From assembly GCA_030744725.1 (NCBI GenBank), contig JASLPZ010000010.1, positions 1 to 42,683 of the forward strand: a stretch of 42,683 nucleotides of DNA, in the 5' to 3' direction. Numbering within the stretch: position 1 is the stretch's first letter; every line of letters begins with the position of its first letter. Positions 8,724 through 16,804 of the stretch are shown here, piece after piece. The position numbers and the translations under genes were made by a program. This stretch comes from ARS98 sp030744725. Lineage in GTDB: Bacteria > Planctomycetota > Planctomycetia > Pirellulales > Pirellulaceae. Under the pieces are notes generated by a model that did no database searches, was not told the origin of the DNA, and worked only from the letters and a program-made list of their open reading frames with translations.

Positions 8724-11513
8724 ATGGTTTCAGTTGTAGGTCCCTTTGCGTCGTTCATCGGTTCACAAGGTATCGGTTTGACATTCGTGATGGTCGTCGC
8801 CAGCATGGTCGCGTCTGCCGATGTTGTGGGCGAGGACGTGACCGGGCGTCCGATCGTGGCTAGCTTCGAGCGATTTCACGCAGACGATCAACCGCCGGCG
8901 GCCGCCGGCGGCCGGTTACTGTTGGGTGAATTGAATTGCACTTCGTGCCACGTGACCAGTGCAACGGCGCAGGTGTTGAAGAAACAAGCACCCATTCTCG
9001 ACGAGGTTGGCAGGCGCGTCCGCCCGGACTACGTGCGCGAGTTCTTGACGGATCCCCACAAGATCAAGCCTGGCACTACGATGCCGAACGTGTTTGGCGG
9101 GCAGTCGGCCGTACAAACCCAGCGGCAGGTTGAAGCGTTGGTGCATTTGCTGGCCTCGACGGGCGACATTCGAGAATCCGCGCCGATCACGGCGGCAGCT
9201 CGCAGAGGCGAAACTCTGTTTCATACCATCGGGTGCGTGGCATGTCACAACCCGCAACCTCCAGACGCTCCGAAGCTCGGCACATCCGTTCCTTTGCCGC
9301 CGGTGATGGAGGAAAAATATTCTGTGCCTGGCTTGGCCGAGTTCCTGTCCGATCCACTTCATTCCCGGCCGGCGGGGCGCATGCCACACCTGAATCTGAC
9401 GCTGGACGAATCGCGGGATCTGGCTTGCTATTTGCTCCGTGACCTGGAAATTGAAGGCACGTTGAAGTTCGCCTACTACGAAGGTAACTGGCAAAACCTG
9501 CCTGATTTTTCCAAGCTGACTCCGAAGTCCAATGGAAAAGCGACGGGCTTCGACGTCAACCTTGGTGCCCAGGATCATTTTGGTGTTGTCTTTGACGGTC
9601 TGTTTCGTGTCCCACGCGACGGCAAGTATAAGTTTTTTCTCGGTTCGGATGACGGATCCCGATTGCTGATCAACAGTAAGCAAGTGGTCGAGCGTGACGG
9701 AATTCACCCGATATCGTTTGGCGAGGGAACGATCGATCTAACAGCTGGCGTTCACGAGATTCACGTCGAATACTTCGAGCAAGGCGGCGAGCAGGAATTG
9801 CGTGTCGACTATGAGGGACCTGAACTCAAACGTCAATCCGTCGAATTCGCTCTAGTGGCGTCACGCGAGCAAACGAAACAGGATGAGCGGCTCGTCGTCA
9901 ACGCCGAGCTGGCTGCTGAGGGGGAGCGACTGTTCGGGTCGCTCGGCTGCGCCGCCTGCCATCAGCTCCGCCGCGCTGCAAGCGAAAAACAAATTGCATC
10001 ACAACAAAATGCCAAACCGCTGGACTCCCTGAATCTGTCCTCCTCGGATGCCGCTGCCGGCTGTTTGGGTAACGACAACAGAATCGGAATCCCAGGCTAC
10101 CGGCTGACCCGGCACCAGGCTCAATCGATTGCCGCGGCGATGACCAACCTGCGGACCGGCGACAAGCCGTCAGGCAACAATGTCATCGCAGACACCTTGA
10201 CTGCATTCAATTGCCGTGCCTGCCACGCGCGTGACAAGCTGGGCGGCGTGGACTCAGCCCGCAACGCCAGCTTCAAATCGAATCAGCCGGAGATGGGTGA
10301 CGAAGGTCGCATACCACCGAGCTTGGATGGAGTTGGTGCCAAACTGAAAAGCGATTGGCTGCGACACCTCTTCAACAACGGTGCCAATGATCGACCCTAC
10401 ATGTTTACGCGAATGCCACGGTTTGGCGAGGGTAACGTTGGTCAGCTCGTCTCGGCATTTGAAGCCGCCGACGCGGTGACTTCGCTTCCAGAAGTCAAGA
10501 CCGAAATCCCCGATCGACGTTTGAAGGCAGCTGGCAGAAGACTAGTTGGCGCGCAGGGTTTCTCGTGTATCAAATGCCACACTTGGGGCAATGTGAAGGC
10601 CACAGGTATCCAGTCGATCGGAATGACCACGATGACGCGCCGGCTGAAACAGGGCTGGTTCGAGCCGTACCTCCTTGATCCACAACCCTACCGCCCGGGC
10701 ACGCGGATGCCAGCCGCCTGGCCGCAAGGTCAGGTCTTGCTGCCGAAACTACTCGACGGCAAAGCGGCGACGCAAATACACTCGGTTTGGAAGTATCTAA
10801 GCGATGGCGACAACGCCCGGATGCCAACTGGTCTGGGAGGAAATCCCATTCAGTTGATCGCGGTGGATGAACCAGTGCTGTATCGCAACTTCATTGATGG
10901 TGCGGGGCCACGAGCCATCGGCGTGGGATATCCAGAACGAGTGAACATTGCGTTTGACGCCAACAACATGCGACTGGCGATGATTTGGCACAATGCCTTC
11001 ATCGATGCCGCCAAGCACTGGCTAGGACGTGGCCCAGGCTATCAAACGCCGCTGGGTGACAACGTCCTCGAATTGCATGACGGCGCGCCGCTGGCGACTC
11101 TCGTCGATCCCAAGGCACCTTGGCCGACGCAAACCGCCAGGCAGCTCGGGCACCGTTTCCTCGGCTATCGCTTGAACGAACATCACCGTCCGATTTTCAA
11201 GTACCGATTTGGAGACGTGCAAGTCGAAGACTACTCCGAGCCGGTCAGTGACAAAGAGTTCGCGCCGCTACGGCGAACGCTGCAATTCACTGCTCGTCAA
11301 GCCAACAAGGATCTGTGGTTTCGCGCACTAGCGGCCAAATCGATTGAAAGCAAAGGAAACGGCACCTACCTGGTTGAAGGCCAGTGGACCATAAAGCTAT
11401 CAGCCTCACACGGCCGGCCGCTCCTCCGTCAAACAAATGGAAAGGCAGAACTCCTGGTGCCGATCCTCGCAGAATCCAGTAGCGAAACCGTCAGGCAAGA
11501 GTTCTTCTGGTAA
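8724..11513 (+). CDS. Exported multiheme c-type cytochrome with PA14 domain
   Basis: This protein of about 929 aa has five CxxCH heme-binding motifs: CTSCH (72), CVACH (171), CAACH (409), CRACH (497) and CIKCH (615). Between motifs two and three, residues about 240-380 form a PA14-type domain (FRVPRDGKYKFFLGSDDGSR, later GVHEIHVEYFEQGGEQELRV), normally a carbohydrate-binding module. After the hemes a C-terminal beta-rich region of about 220 aa follows, of the kind found with planctomycete cytochrome/propeller proteins. Residues 1-34 look like a signal or anchor. ATG 8724 was chosen for its GGAG site; the frame extends upstream to 8364 without family content. It probably passes electrons from a substrate oxidised by the propeller proteins encoded next to it. 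Substrate and redox partner are inferred, not seen. Confidence 0.85.
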   Translation: MVSVVGPFASFIGSQGIGLTFVMVVASMVASADVVGEDVTGRPIVASFERFHADDQPPAAAGGRLLLGELNCTSCHVTSATAQVLKKQAPILDEVGRRVRPDYVREFLTDPHKIKPGTTMPNVFGGQSAVQTQRQVEALVHLLASTGDIRESAPITAAARRGETLFHTIGCVACHNPQPPDAPKLGTSVPLPPVMEEKYSVPGLAEFLSDPLHSRPAGRMPHLNLTLDESRDLACYLLRDLEIEGTLKFAYYEGNWQNLPDFSKLTPKSNGKATGFDVNLGAQDHFGVVFDGLFRVPRDGKYKFFLGSDDGSRLLINSKQVVERDGIHPISFGEGTIDLTAGVHEIHVEYFEQGGEQELRVDYEGPELKRQSVEFALVASREQTKQDERLVVNAELAAEGERLFGSLGCAACHQLRRAASEKQIASQQNAKPLDSLNLSSSDAAAGCLGNDNRIGIPGYRLTRHQAQSIAAAMTNLRTGDKPSGNNVIADTLTAFNCRACHARDKLGGVDSARNASFKSNQPEMGDEGRIPPSLDGVGAKLKSDWLRHLFNNGANDRPYMFTRMPRFGEGNVGQLVSAFEAADAVTSLPEVKTEIPDRRLKAAGRRLVGAQGFSCIKCHTWGNVKATGIQSIGMTTMTRRLKQGWFEPYLLDPQPYRPGTRMPAAWPQGQVLLPKLLDGKAATQIHSVWKYLSDGDNARMPTGLGGNPIQLIAVDEPVLYRNFIDGAGPRAIGVGYPERVNIAFDANNMRLAMIWHNAFIDAAKHWLGRGPGYQTPLGDNVLELHDGAPLATLVDPKAPWPTQTARQLGHRFLGYRLNEHHRPIFKYRFGDVQVEDYSEPVSDKEFAPLRRTLQFTARQANKDLWFRALAAKSIESKGNGTYLVEGQWTIKLSASHGRPLLRQTNGKAELLVPILAESSSETVRQEFFW

Positions 11514-11616
11514 GGGTCGAAAGTTCGTCTATGACCACGCCGGTTATGAACAGGAGTTGGCACGCAGGCCTTCGAGAAGTTTGCAGAGAAGCAGACATCC
11601 AATTAGCAGGTGGAAG

Positions 11617-13119
11617 ATGGTTATGGCGATAAGATATCACTCGGCTAGACAACACTCAGCGGTTGCCTTCTTATTCTTTCTGATCGTGGCCATTATCTCG
11701 ATCTATTCAGTCTCCGCGCAATCGCCAATGGAGGAAGACGACTACTACCGCATCATCTCGCTTCCCATTCCGGAAGGTATCGTCTTGGAGGCCGGGGGAT
11801 TGGAGTTAATGCCCGATGGCCAGTTGGCCGTCTCGACGCGGCGCGGCGACATCTACATGGTGGATCGACCTTTCGCCGACCCACCGAAGGATGTCAAATT
11901 CACTCGATTCGCCGCTGGGTTGCACGAAGTCCTGGGGATTTCACAACACGATGGCTGGCTGTTTGCCACACAGCGGTGCGAAGTGACACGTATGAAAGAC
12001 CTGGATCGGGACGGTCGTGCGGACCTTTTCGAGACCGTGTGTGATGGCTGGGAAATCAGCGGCGACTATCACGAGTATGCCTTCGGCACGCCACCTGACA
12101 AAGACGGCAACATCTGGGTCGTGCTCTGCCTGACCGGATCGTTCAACAGCAACGTCCCGTATCGCGGATGGTGTGTCCGAGTGACGCCTCGTGGCGAGAT
12201 GATCCCAACGTGCAGCGGCATCCGGTCCCCGGGTGGAATCGGAATGAACGCCGTTGGCGATGTGTTCTACACTGACAATCAAGGTCCGTGGAACGGTACG
12301 TGTAGCCTCAAACATCTCAAGCCTGGTTCATTTCAGGGGCATCCCGGTGGCAATCGATGGTTTGAATTGACCGATGCAATCGGTCCTAAACCAGAAGAAC
12401 CCACCAGCGGCAGCCGGATGATGGTCGAGGCTGCCAAGATCCCAGAACTCGAACCGTCGGCTGTCTATTTCCCCTATAAGAAAATGGGGCAGTCGGCCAG
12501 CGGCATCGCTTGCGACACGACTGGAGGCAAGTTCGGCCCATTCCAAGGCCAGTTGTTTGTCGGTGACCAGACGTTTAGCACCGTCATGCGTGTCTCTTTG
12601 GAGCAGGTGGACGGGCACTATCAAGGTGCTTGCTTTCCCTTCAAGAGCGGGTTCGGATCGGGTTCGCTGTCATTACGGCTGACCGATGGCGGTATGTTTG
12701 TCGGTGGCACAAATCGTGGTTGGGGCTCGCGCGGCAACAAACCGTTTGCGCTCGACCGCCTGGTCTGGACGGGCAGGGTCCCATTTGAAGTCCTCGAAAT
12801 GAAAGCCAAACCGGACGGATTCGAACTGACCTTTACGCAACCCCTCGACGCAGCGACCGCCGCAGATCTCAGCTCATACGCAATGCAGTCGTACACCTAT
12901 ATCTATCAGTCCGATTATGGCAGCCCCGAAGTCGACGCCACCACACCCACGATCAAAACCGCGTACGTTGCAGACGACCGAAGGAGCGTGCGACTAGAGG
13001 TCGACGGCCTGCAAGTCGGCCACGTCCATGAACTGCACATGGTGGGCTTGCGATCCGATCAAGGATTGCCGCTGCTACACAACGTCGGTTACTACACGTT
13101 GAACTACATTCCCAAGTAG
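11617..13119 (+). CDS. Exported sorbosone-dehydrogenase-like beta-propeller protein
   Basis: This 500-aa protein starts with a hydrophobic export segment (AVAFLFFLIVAIISIYSVSA, about residues 12-31). The body has glucose/sorbosone-dehydrogenase-type propeller repeats, for example LELMPDGQLAVSTRRGDIYM, DLDRDGRADLFETVCDGW, EYAFGTPPDKDGNIWVVL and GGIGMNAVGDVFYTDNQGPW. The C terminus (about residues 395-500) is a separate beta domain with an Ig-like look (FELTFTQPLDAATAADLSSY). ATG 11617 follows AGGTGGAAG; a second ATG two codons later is possible, and the frame is open further upstream into the cytochrome gene. It lies 103 bp after the cytochrome on the same strand and probably oxidises the substrate that feeds it. 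Cofactor and substrate are not demonstrable from sequence. Confidence 0.8.
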   Translation: MVMAIRYHSARQHSAVAFLFFLIVAIISIYSVSAQSPMEEDDYYRIISLPIPEGIVLEAGGLELMPDGQLAVSTRRGDIYMVDRPFADPPKDVKFTRFAAGLHEVLGISQHDGWLFATQRCEVTRMKDLDRDGRADLFETVCDGWEISGDYHEYAFGTPPDKDGNIWVVLCLTGSFNSNVPYRGWCVRVTPRGEMIPTCSGIRSPGGIGMNAVGDVFYTDNQGPWNGTCSLKHLKPGSFQGHPGGNRWFELTDAIGPKPEEPTSGSRMMVEAAKIPELEPSAVYFPYKKMGQSASGIACDTTGGKFGPFQGQLFVGDQTFSTVMRVSLEQVDGHYQGACFPFKSGFGSGSLSLRLTDGGMFVGGTNRGWGSRGNKPFALDRLVWTGRVPFEVLEMKAKPDGFELTFTQPLDAATAADLSSYAMQSYTYIYQSDYGSPEVDATTPTIKTAYVADDRRSVRLEVDGLQVGHVHELHMVGLRSDQGLPLLHNVGYYTLNYIPK

Positions 13120-13184
13120 CGTTTCTCAAGACTTGATTCAAATACGACAAGTTTCCGACCATAACGACACTAAACCGGAGGCCA

Positions 13185-14609
13185 ATGATGCGACTGTCCA
13201 ATGCTATTCTGACACTCGCCGTCCTGCTAGTCTGCCACATCGCGGTGGCGGACGAGCCGCAGTACTTTCGCCGGGATGGCGGTATCTTTGGCGGCAAGCA
13301 GCCGTTGCCGGATGACCTTTCCGCCGACGCTGCTGAACATTGGCGAACCGATTTGCCTCCCGGCCACTCGACGCCCTGCGTCCATGGCGATTCGATCTTC
13401 CTGACTACTTGGGACGAGAGCAAGAACGAATTGGCGACGATCGCGCTCGATCGCGTCTCAGGAAAGCTGCGTTGGAAAAAGGTTGTTCCTGCCCGGGAGA
13501 TCGAGAAAGTGCACCTCGTCGGCAGCCCGGCGTCGTCCTCGCCCGCCTGTAACGGAAAACAGGTGTTCTCTTTCTTCGGCAGCTATGGAGTGTTGTGTTA
13601 CGACCTTGACGGAGAGCTGCTGTGGGAAAAAAAGATGGGGCCGTTCCAAGACGAATTCGGTGCGTCCAGCTCGCCCATCCTTGCCGAGGGGATGTTGATT
13701 CTCAACGAAGATCACGACATCCACAGCTTCCTCATTGCGATCGATCAAGAGACGGGCCAGACCGTCTGGAAGACTCCTCGACCCGATGTCACTCGCAGTT
13801 ACTCGACGCCGGTCATCTGGGATGACGGCGACTCGAAGCAAGTTGTGGTGGCGGGCGCATTGCAACTGGCGGGCTACGACTTGGTAACGGGCAGGAAGCG
13901 GTGGTGGGTGAACAGTCTTTCCCGGATCGTCGACCCCACACCGAATGTGTATGACGGTTTAATCTACATCGCCACATGGACGCCCGGCGGCGATCAGACT
14001 GAACGGATTGCGATGGAACCGTTTTCCGAGGCGCTCGCGAACATGGACAAGAACCAAGACGGCCAGATCGGGAAGTCTGAACTTCCGGAGGGGAGCCCCG
14101 TCGTCCCGCGTTTCTTCCGCGTCGATCTCGACCAAGACGAGAAGCTGAATAAACTCGAGTGGGACCGACATGCCAGTGTGTTCGCGCGGGCCCAGAATGT
14201 CGCACTCGCGGTCCAACCAGGTGGCGAAGGCGACGTCACGAAGAAGAACGTCAAGTGGGTCTTTCATCGCTCGCTGCCAACGGTGCCGAGTTCTGTCGTC
14301 TATGAGGGCGTCCTGTATATGGTCAAGAACGGTGGCATCATCACAAGCCTGGACGCATCCGACGGCAAGCTGCTCAAGCAAGGCCGGGCGCGAGGACCGG
14401 GAAACTACTACGCATCGCTGGTGGCTGGCGATGGCAAAGTATACCTGGTCAGTGAACGCGGCGTGGTCACGGTATTAAGAGCGGGACGCCAGTGGGATAT
14501 TCTCTCGTCGCATGACTTCGGTGAACGGGTCATGGCGACACCCGTAGCTGCCGGCGGACAGTTGTTCATTCGTACTGACGAAGCGCTGTACTGTTTTTCC
14601 AAGAGGTAG
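13185..14609 (+). CDS. Exported PQQ-type beta-propeller protein with EF-hand pair
   Basis: This 474-aa protein has a signal peptide (MMRLSNAILTLAVLLVCHIAVA). Repeated blades have the PQQ/PilQ-like signature, for example ATIALDRVSGKLRWKK, CYDLDGELLWEKKMG, IAIDQETGQTVWKTPRP and AGYDLVTGRKRWWV. Inserted between blades, near residues 287-325, are two EF-hand-like loops (DKNQDGQIGKSEL and DLDQDEKLNKLEW), suggesting calcium binding. The start ATG-ATG at 13185 is preceded by a good GGAGG. It follows the sorbosone-dehydrogenase-like gene by 65 bp. In planctomycetes such proteins may bind PQQ or be structural propellers; residues needed for PQQ catalysis could not be verified here. Confidence 0.8.
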   Translation: MMRLSNAILTLAVLLVCHIAVADEPQYFRRDGGIFGGKQPLPDDLSADAAEHWRTDLPPGHSTPCVHGDSIFLTTWDESKNELATIALDRVSGKLRWKKVVPAREIEKVHLVGSPASSSPACNGKQVFSFFGSYGVLCYDLDGELLWEKKMGPFQDEFGASSSPILAEGMLILNEDHDIHSFLIAIDQETGQTVWKTPRPDVTRSYSTPVIWDDGDSKQVVVAGALQLAGYDLVTGRKRWWVNSLSRIVDPTPNVYDGLIYIATWTPGGDQTERIAMEPFSEALANMDKNQDGQIGKSELPEGSPVVPRFFRVDLDQDEKLNKLEWDRHASVFARAQNVALAVQPGGEGDVTKKNVKWVFHRSLPTVPSSVVYEGVLYMVKNGGIITSLDASDGKLLKQGRARGPGNYYASLVAGDGKVYLVSERGVVTVLRAGRQWDILSSHDFGERVMATPVAAGGQLFIRTDEALYCFSKR

Positions 14610-14713
14610 GCATGTGCTCTAGTGAGGTGACCCGCTCCCCGACCAACCTGCGGTCGGTGCCCGCCGCTGAAGACTTGACTCACTTGTAAAGAAGAAAAAC
14701 CTGATACAAGCTT

Positions 14714-14974
14714 TCGAGTGCTGTGTCAATTCTTGATTTTAGGGTTGTAGAAGAATGGTCGCCTGGCGAGATAATCGTTGATCGCTGCGCGATCAACACG
14801 TTTGGTTCGCGGAGCGAGCCACGACAATCAGGCTCGACAACCCTAATACTTAGCAGTGTTCGATCTTTTATCGTCGTCTTTCGCTCCGCGAAAGCACGTT
14901 ACCTTTCGCGGAGCGAAAGGCGACTATCGGATAGTAATTCCTCGAACGATCCTTAGTCTTGAAAGAGCACTAGG
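14714..14974 (+). mobile_element. Element A, copy 1 (MITE-like), interrupted by element B
   Basis: The outer parts match 25751-25903 closely. The right end reads AAGAGCACTAGG and the left end GAGTGCTGTGTCAA, forming terminal inverted repeats. The core (GGTCGCCTGGCGAGATAATC and following) is about 90 percent identical to copy 2, with an added triplet-loop hairpin GTTGATCGC-TGC-GCGATCAAC. Copy 2 is 153 bp; this one is 261 bp because about 103 bp of element B sits inside it, near the right end. No coding capacity. The left flank has diverged (CGAG where copy 2 has CTAG). Confidence 0.75.
14849..14956 (+). mobile_element. Element B, copy 2, nested in element A
   Basis: Comparison with the uninterrupted copy of element A shows an insertion flanked by CTTAG on both sides (14849-14853 and 14952-14956), where the empty site reads CCTAG. 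This looks like a target-site duplication of 3-5 bp. The insert holds the two mutually complementary 17-bp hairpins at 14878-14894 and 14903-14919. Its ends (CAGTGTTCGA and, reversed, GATCGTTCGA) are an imperfect inverted repeat. The copy at the start of the window has CTAAG at the same boundary, so the preferred target may be CTNAG or TNA. Confidence 0.7.
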
Positions 14975-15195
14975 TTAACCGAGGGGATTGTGAAATCATG
15001 CTCGCAACAGATGCAGAACGTGCAGGTGGCTCAATGGAAATGAGTTCTTGTTTCCTCTGGAGGAGCAAGATACAAAATCAACGTATACACCAGAGCGGCT
15101 GATCCGGTGTTTGGGCAATGGCCAGTCAGTTGGCGGCGACCCGGTCAGCTTGGTCACTATTGGATTGCATTTGAAAGCCATTTGAGGTCAACCAC

Positions 15196-15639
15196 ATGGA
15201 CACGAACGCAAGCCCCATTATCGTGGAACAGACTTTCAACGCTCCTGTTGCGGTGGTTTGGAATGCCATCACTAACAAGGATCAAATGCGTCAGTGGTTC
15301 TTCGAGACGATGACGGACTTCGAACCTGAATCAGGTTTTGAAACGCAGTTCAATGTGCGGTGCGAAGACCGAGACTACCTGCACGTGTGGAATGTAACTG
15401 ACGTGATACCGGAGAAGAGAATTGCTTACGGCTGGAGATACGGGGGGCACCCAGGGGACTCAACTGTCGTGTGGGAACTGTCGGAAACGGCCAACGGTAC
15501 CAAGCTGGCGCTTACTCACGAGGGTCATGAGACATTTACGCAGGACGATCCAAATTTCAACCGCGAAAGCTGCCAAGGAGGGTGGGAATATTTTCTCTGC
15601 GAACGGCTGAAGGCCTTTCTGGAGCGACAAAGCACGTAG
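15196..15639 (+). CDS. SRPBCC/AHSA1-type ligand-binding protein
   Basis: This 147-aa cytosolic protein is close to the usual length of the AHSA1-like branch of the START/SRPBCC (Bet v 1-like) fold. Typical features are IVEQTFNAPVAVVWNAIT at the N terminus, MRQWFFE, the central WRYGGHPGDSTVVWELSE strand pair, LTHEGHETF, and the amphipathic C-terminal helix with GGWEYFLCERLKAFLER. The family binds hydrophobic ligands in a deep cavity and is often annotated as activator of Hsp90 ATPase homolog, but a real role here cannot be told. GAGG lies about 8 nt before the ATG. It stands alone among repeats and small genes. Confidence 0.8.
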   Translation: MDTNASPIIVEQTFNAPVAVVWNAITNKDQMRQWFFETMTDFEPESGFETQFNVRCEDRDYLHVWNVTDVIPEKRIAYGWRYGGHPGDSTVVWELSETANGTKLALTHEGHETFTQDDPNFNRESCQGGWEYFLCERLKAFLERQST

Positions 15640-15706
15640 ACTGGGCGAGGTCAGTCAAGTTTTCAGCGACGGACAACGACCACAGTTTGGTCGGGTAAAG
15701 GAACTC

Positions 15707-15733
15707 ACCACGAAGTACACGAAGAGCACGAAG
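15707..15733 (+). repeat. Three 9-bp CACGAAG repeats before the GxxExxY gene
   Basis: CACGAAG occurs three times at 9-bp spacing (15709, 15718, 15727) and ends one base before the ATG at 15735. There is no Shine-Dalgarno site. From memory, similar CACGAAG-rich leaders precede other GxxExxY genes, so this may be part of that gene's mobile or regulatory unit. Confidence 0.6.
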
Positions 15734-15734
15734 C

Positions 15735-16043
15735 ATGGAGTTTGACGGTCTCTCTAATCGCGTGATTAGTTGTGCGATCGAAGTCCATCGCGAACTGAGC
15801 CCGGGGCTGCTCGAATCGACGTATAAACAGTGTCTGGCACACGAATTGAAGTTAAGCGGCATTGTCTTTCAACTCCAACACCCGCAGTCTGTCCAGTACA
15901 AAGGCAAGCCCTATGCCGAAGCATCCGCAAGAGGATTCTTACGGACGTTCATGATAAGTGAACAGTTTCGTCGCGACGCTTACGCTGAGCTTCGCCGCCA
16001 ATGGCCACATATTGAGGCAACCGAGTTTGCTGGTGCATTCTAG
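15735..16043 (+). pseudogene. GxxExxY protein, 3' half replaced (likely broken)
   Basis: The first 58 residues match the GxxExxY family: NRVISCAIEVHRELSPGLLE, with the signature GLLESTY, then an ECL-like helix and VQYKGKPY. Family members then normally continue with a conserved CGYRLDLLV-type segment and a lysine/glutamate core to about 125 aa. Here the frame instead runs into an unrelated tail (AEASARGFLRTFMISEQFRR and so on) and stops at 102 aa. I found no continuation in the other frames nearby. So this is a truncated or chimeric copy, probably not functional. The family is of unknown function with a nuclease-like fold suggested by others. Confidence 0.6.
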
Positions 16044-16190
16044 CAAAGAACAAGGGCACTGGCCGCATTTGCGGGGCAAGAAAAATCAACAGTCGTTGCA
16101 GTAGCCCTCTCCCCGCCGCTTTCAATTGGGGCATGGTGAGAGAGAAGCGAGGATTACCCTGGTGGCTTCGGTATCTGACGCCCAGCAAGT

Positions 16191-16226
16191 AAGACAATCC
16201 TGTCCCGATCGATTACAATTTGGAAC
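16191..16226 (+). promoter_or_regulatory. Candidate leaderless promoter of the 82-aa ORF
   Basis: AAGACA (16191-16196) and TACAAT (16214-16219) are spaced 17 bp apart and match sigma-70 boxes at 4/6 and 5/6. Only seven bases separate TACAAT from ATG 16227, so transcription would begin at or next to the start codon. No Shine-Dalgarno sequence is present. Confidence 0.45.
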
Positions 16227-16475
16227 ATGGCGACAATTCCCACGCTGAAGGCGATCGACCAAGACAAGTGGATCATCGTCCGGGTTGTCCGCCCAGAAAT
16301 CGGCGGCATTCACCCGTGGCGGGCGCGGCGAACTGTTGCCTCTCTCGCTCCCGTCGATGAGTTCTGGACCGGAGAGGAATGGGCTACCCGACAAGGCGCT
16401 GCACTAGCCTTCGACTCAACGGAGGACGCAGCGGAATATCTCAAGGGTTATTGGATGGTAATGGGCGAGTTGTGA
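16227..16475 (+). CDS. Small hypothetical protein, 82 aa
   Basis: I do not recognise this family. The 82-aa product is acidic and Trp-rich (DKWIIVRVVRPEIGG, HPWRARR, DEFWTGEEWATRQGAALAF, and a C-terminal helix DAAEYLKGYW), with no signal peptide or membrane segment, and composition consistent with a small folded cytosolic protein. The N-terminal KWIIVRV strand and following charged turn could be a small beta-barrel. Support for it being real is the well-placed promoter-like sequence directly before the ATG and the ordered amino-acid composition. Antisense frames over it look like shadows. Confidence 0.5.
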   Translation: MATIPTLKAIDQDKWIIVRVVRPEIGGIHPWRARRTVASLAPVDEFWTGEEWATRQGAALAFDSTEDAAEYLKGYWMVMGEL

Positions 16476-16556
16476 TTCTTGCGGGATACTTGGTCTTGCG
16501 ATTGGCCTTGCAGTCACGACACGTACCTTGTTGTGTCGCTCGAAGCACAATACTGC

Positions 16557-16572
16557 TGCTATAATCCCGTGC
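16557..16572 (+). promoter_or_regulatory. Extended -10 promoter, leaderless start of the 45-aa ORF
   Basis: TGCTATAAT (16557-16565) is a perfect extended -10 box, with TATAAT at 16560-16565. ATG 16573 is seven bases downstream, which is where transcription would normally start, so the mRNA would be leaderless. There is no good -35 box at 17 bp, as is common with extended -10 promoters, and no Shine-Dalgarno site. Confidence 0.5.
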
Positions 16573-16710
16573 ATGGCGATCATCAAATGGAGAGGCAGGG
16601 TTTACTCGTTCAGCATTGCATGGGGCCTCATTCCGCTGGCAATCGTGGTGTTCCTAACCGCCGTTTTCTTTCCATTCATCGACGCTATTCGGGCATTCTT
16701 CGCTCGCTGA
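16573..16710 (+). CDS. Small single-span membrane protein, 45 aa
   Basis: The 45-aa product has a basic N terminus (MAIIKWRGRVYSF), one hydrophobic helix of about 22 residues (AWGLIPLAIVVFLTAVFF) and a short basic tail (AIRAFFAR). This is the shape of a small inner-membrane protein. An upstream ATG at 16528 would add 15 residues, but the promoter-like TATAAT lies between the two, favouring the downstream start. No family is recognised; it could modulate a membrane complex or be a type I toxin-like peptide, but there is no direct evidence for either. Confidence 0.4.
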   Translation: MAIIKWRGRVYSFSIAWGLIPLAIVVFLTAVFFPFIDAIRAFFAR

Positions 16711-16804
16711 ACATAGTTCCGTTACAACTTTGTTGACGCGCAACTGGTGTCTTGGACTGCTGTGAACGTCGCGAGAACGAGGCCCAGTGGCTCAATTAGG
16801 CTGA

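Larger units (their letters stand above)
14610..15195. other. Non-coding stretch with repeats upstream of the SRPBCC gene
   Basis: After the PQQ-type gene, CCGACC-AACCTGC-GGTCGG at 14639-14657 can form a 6-bp stem without a T tract, a weak terminator candidate. Positions 14714-14974 are the nested elements described separately. From 14975 to 15195 I see no gene; GAGG about 8 nt before ATG 15196 is the ribosome-binding site of the SRPBCC gene. Confidence 0.6.
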
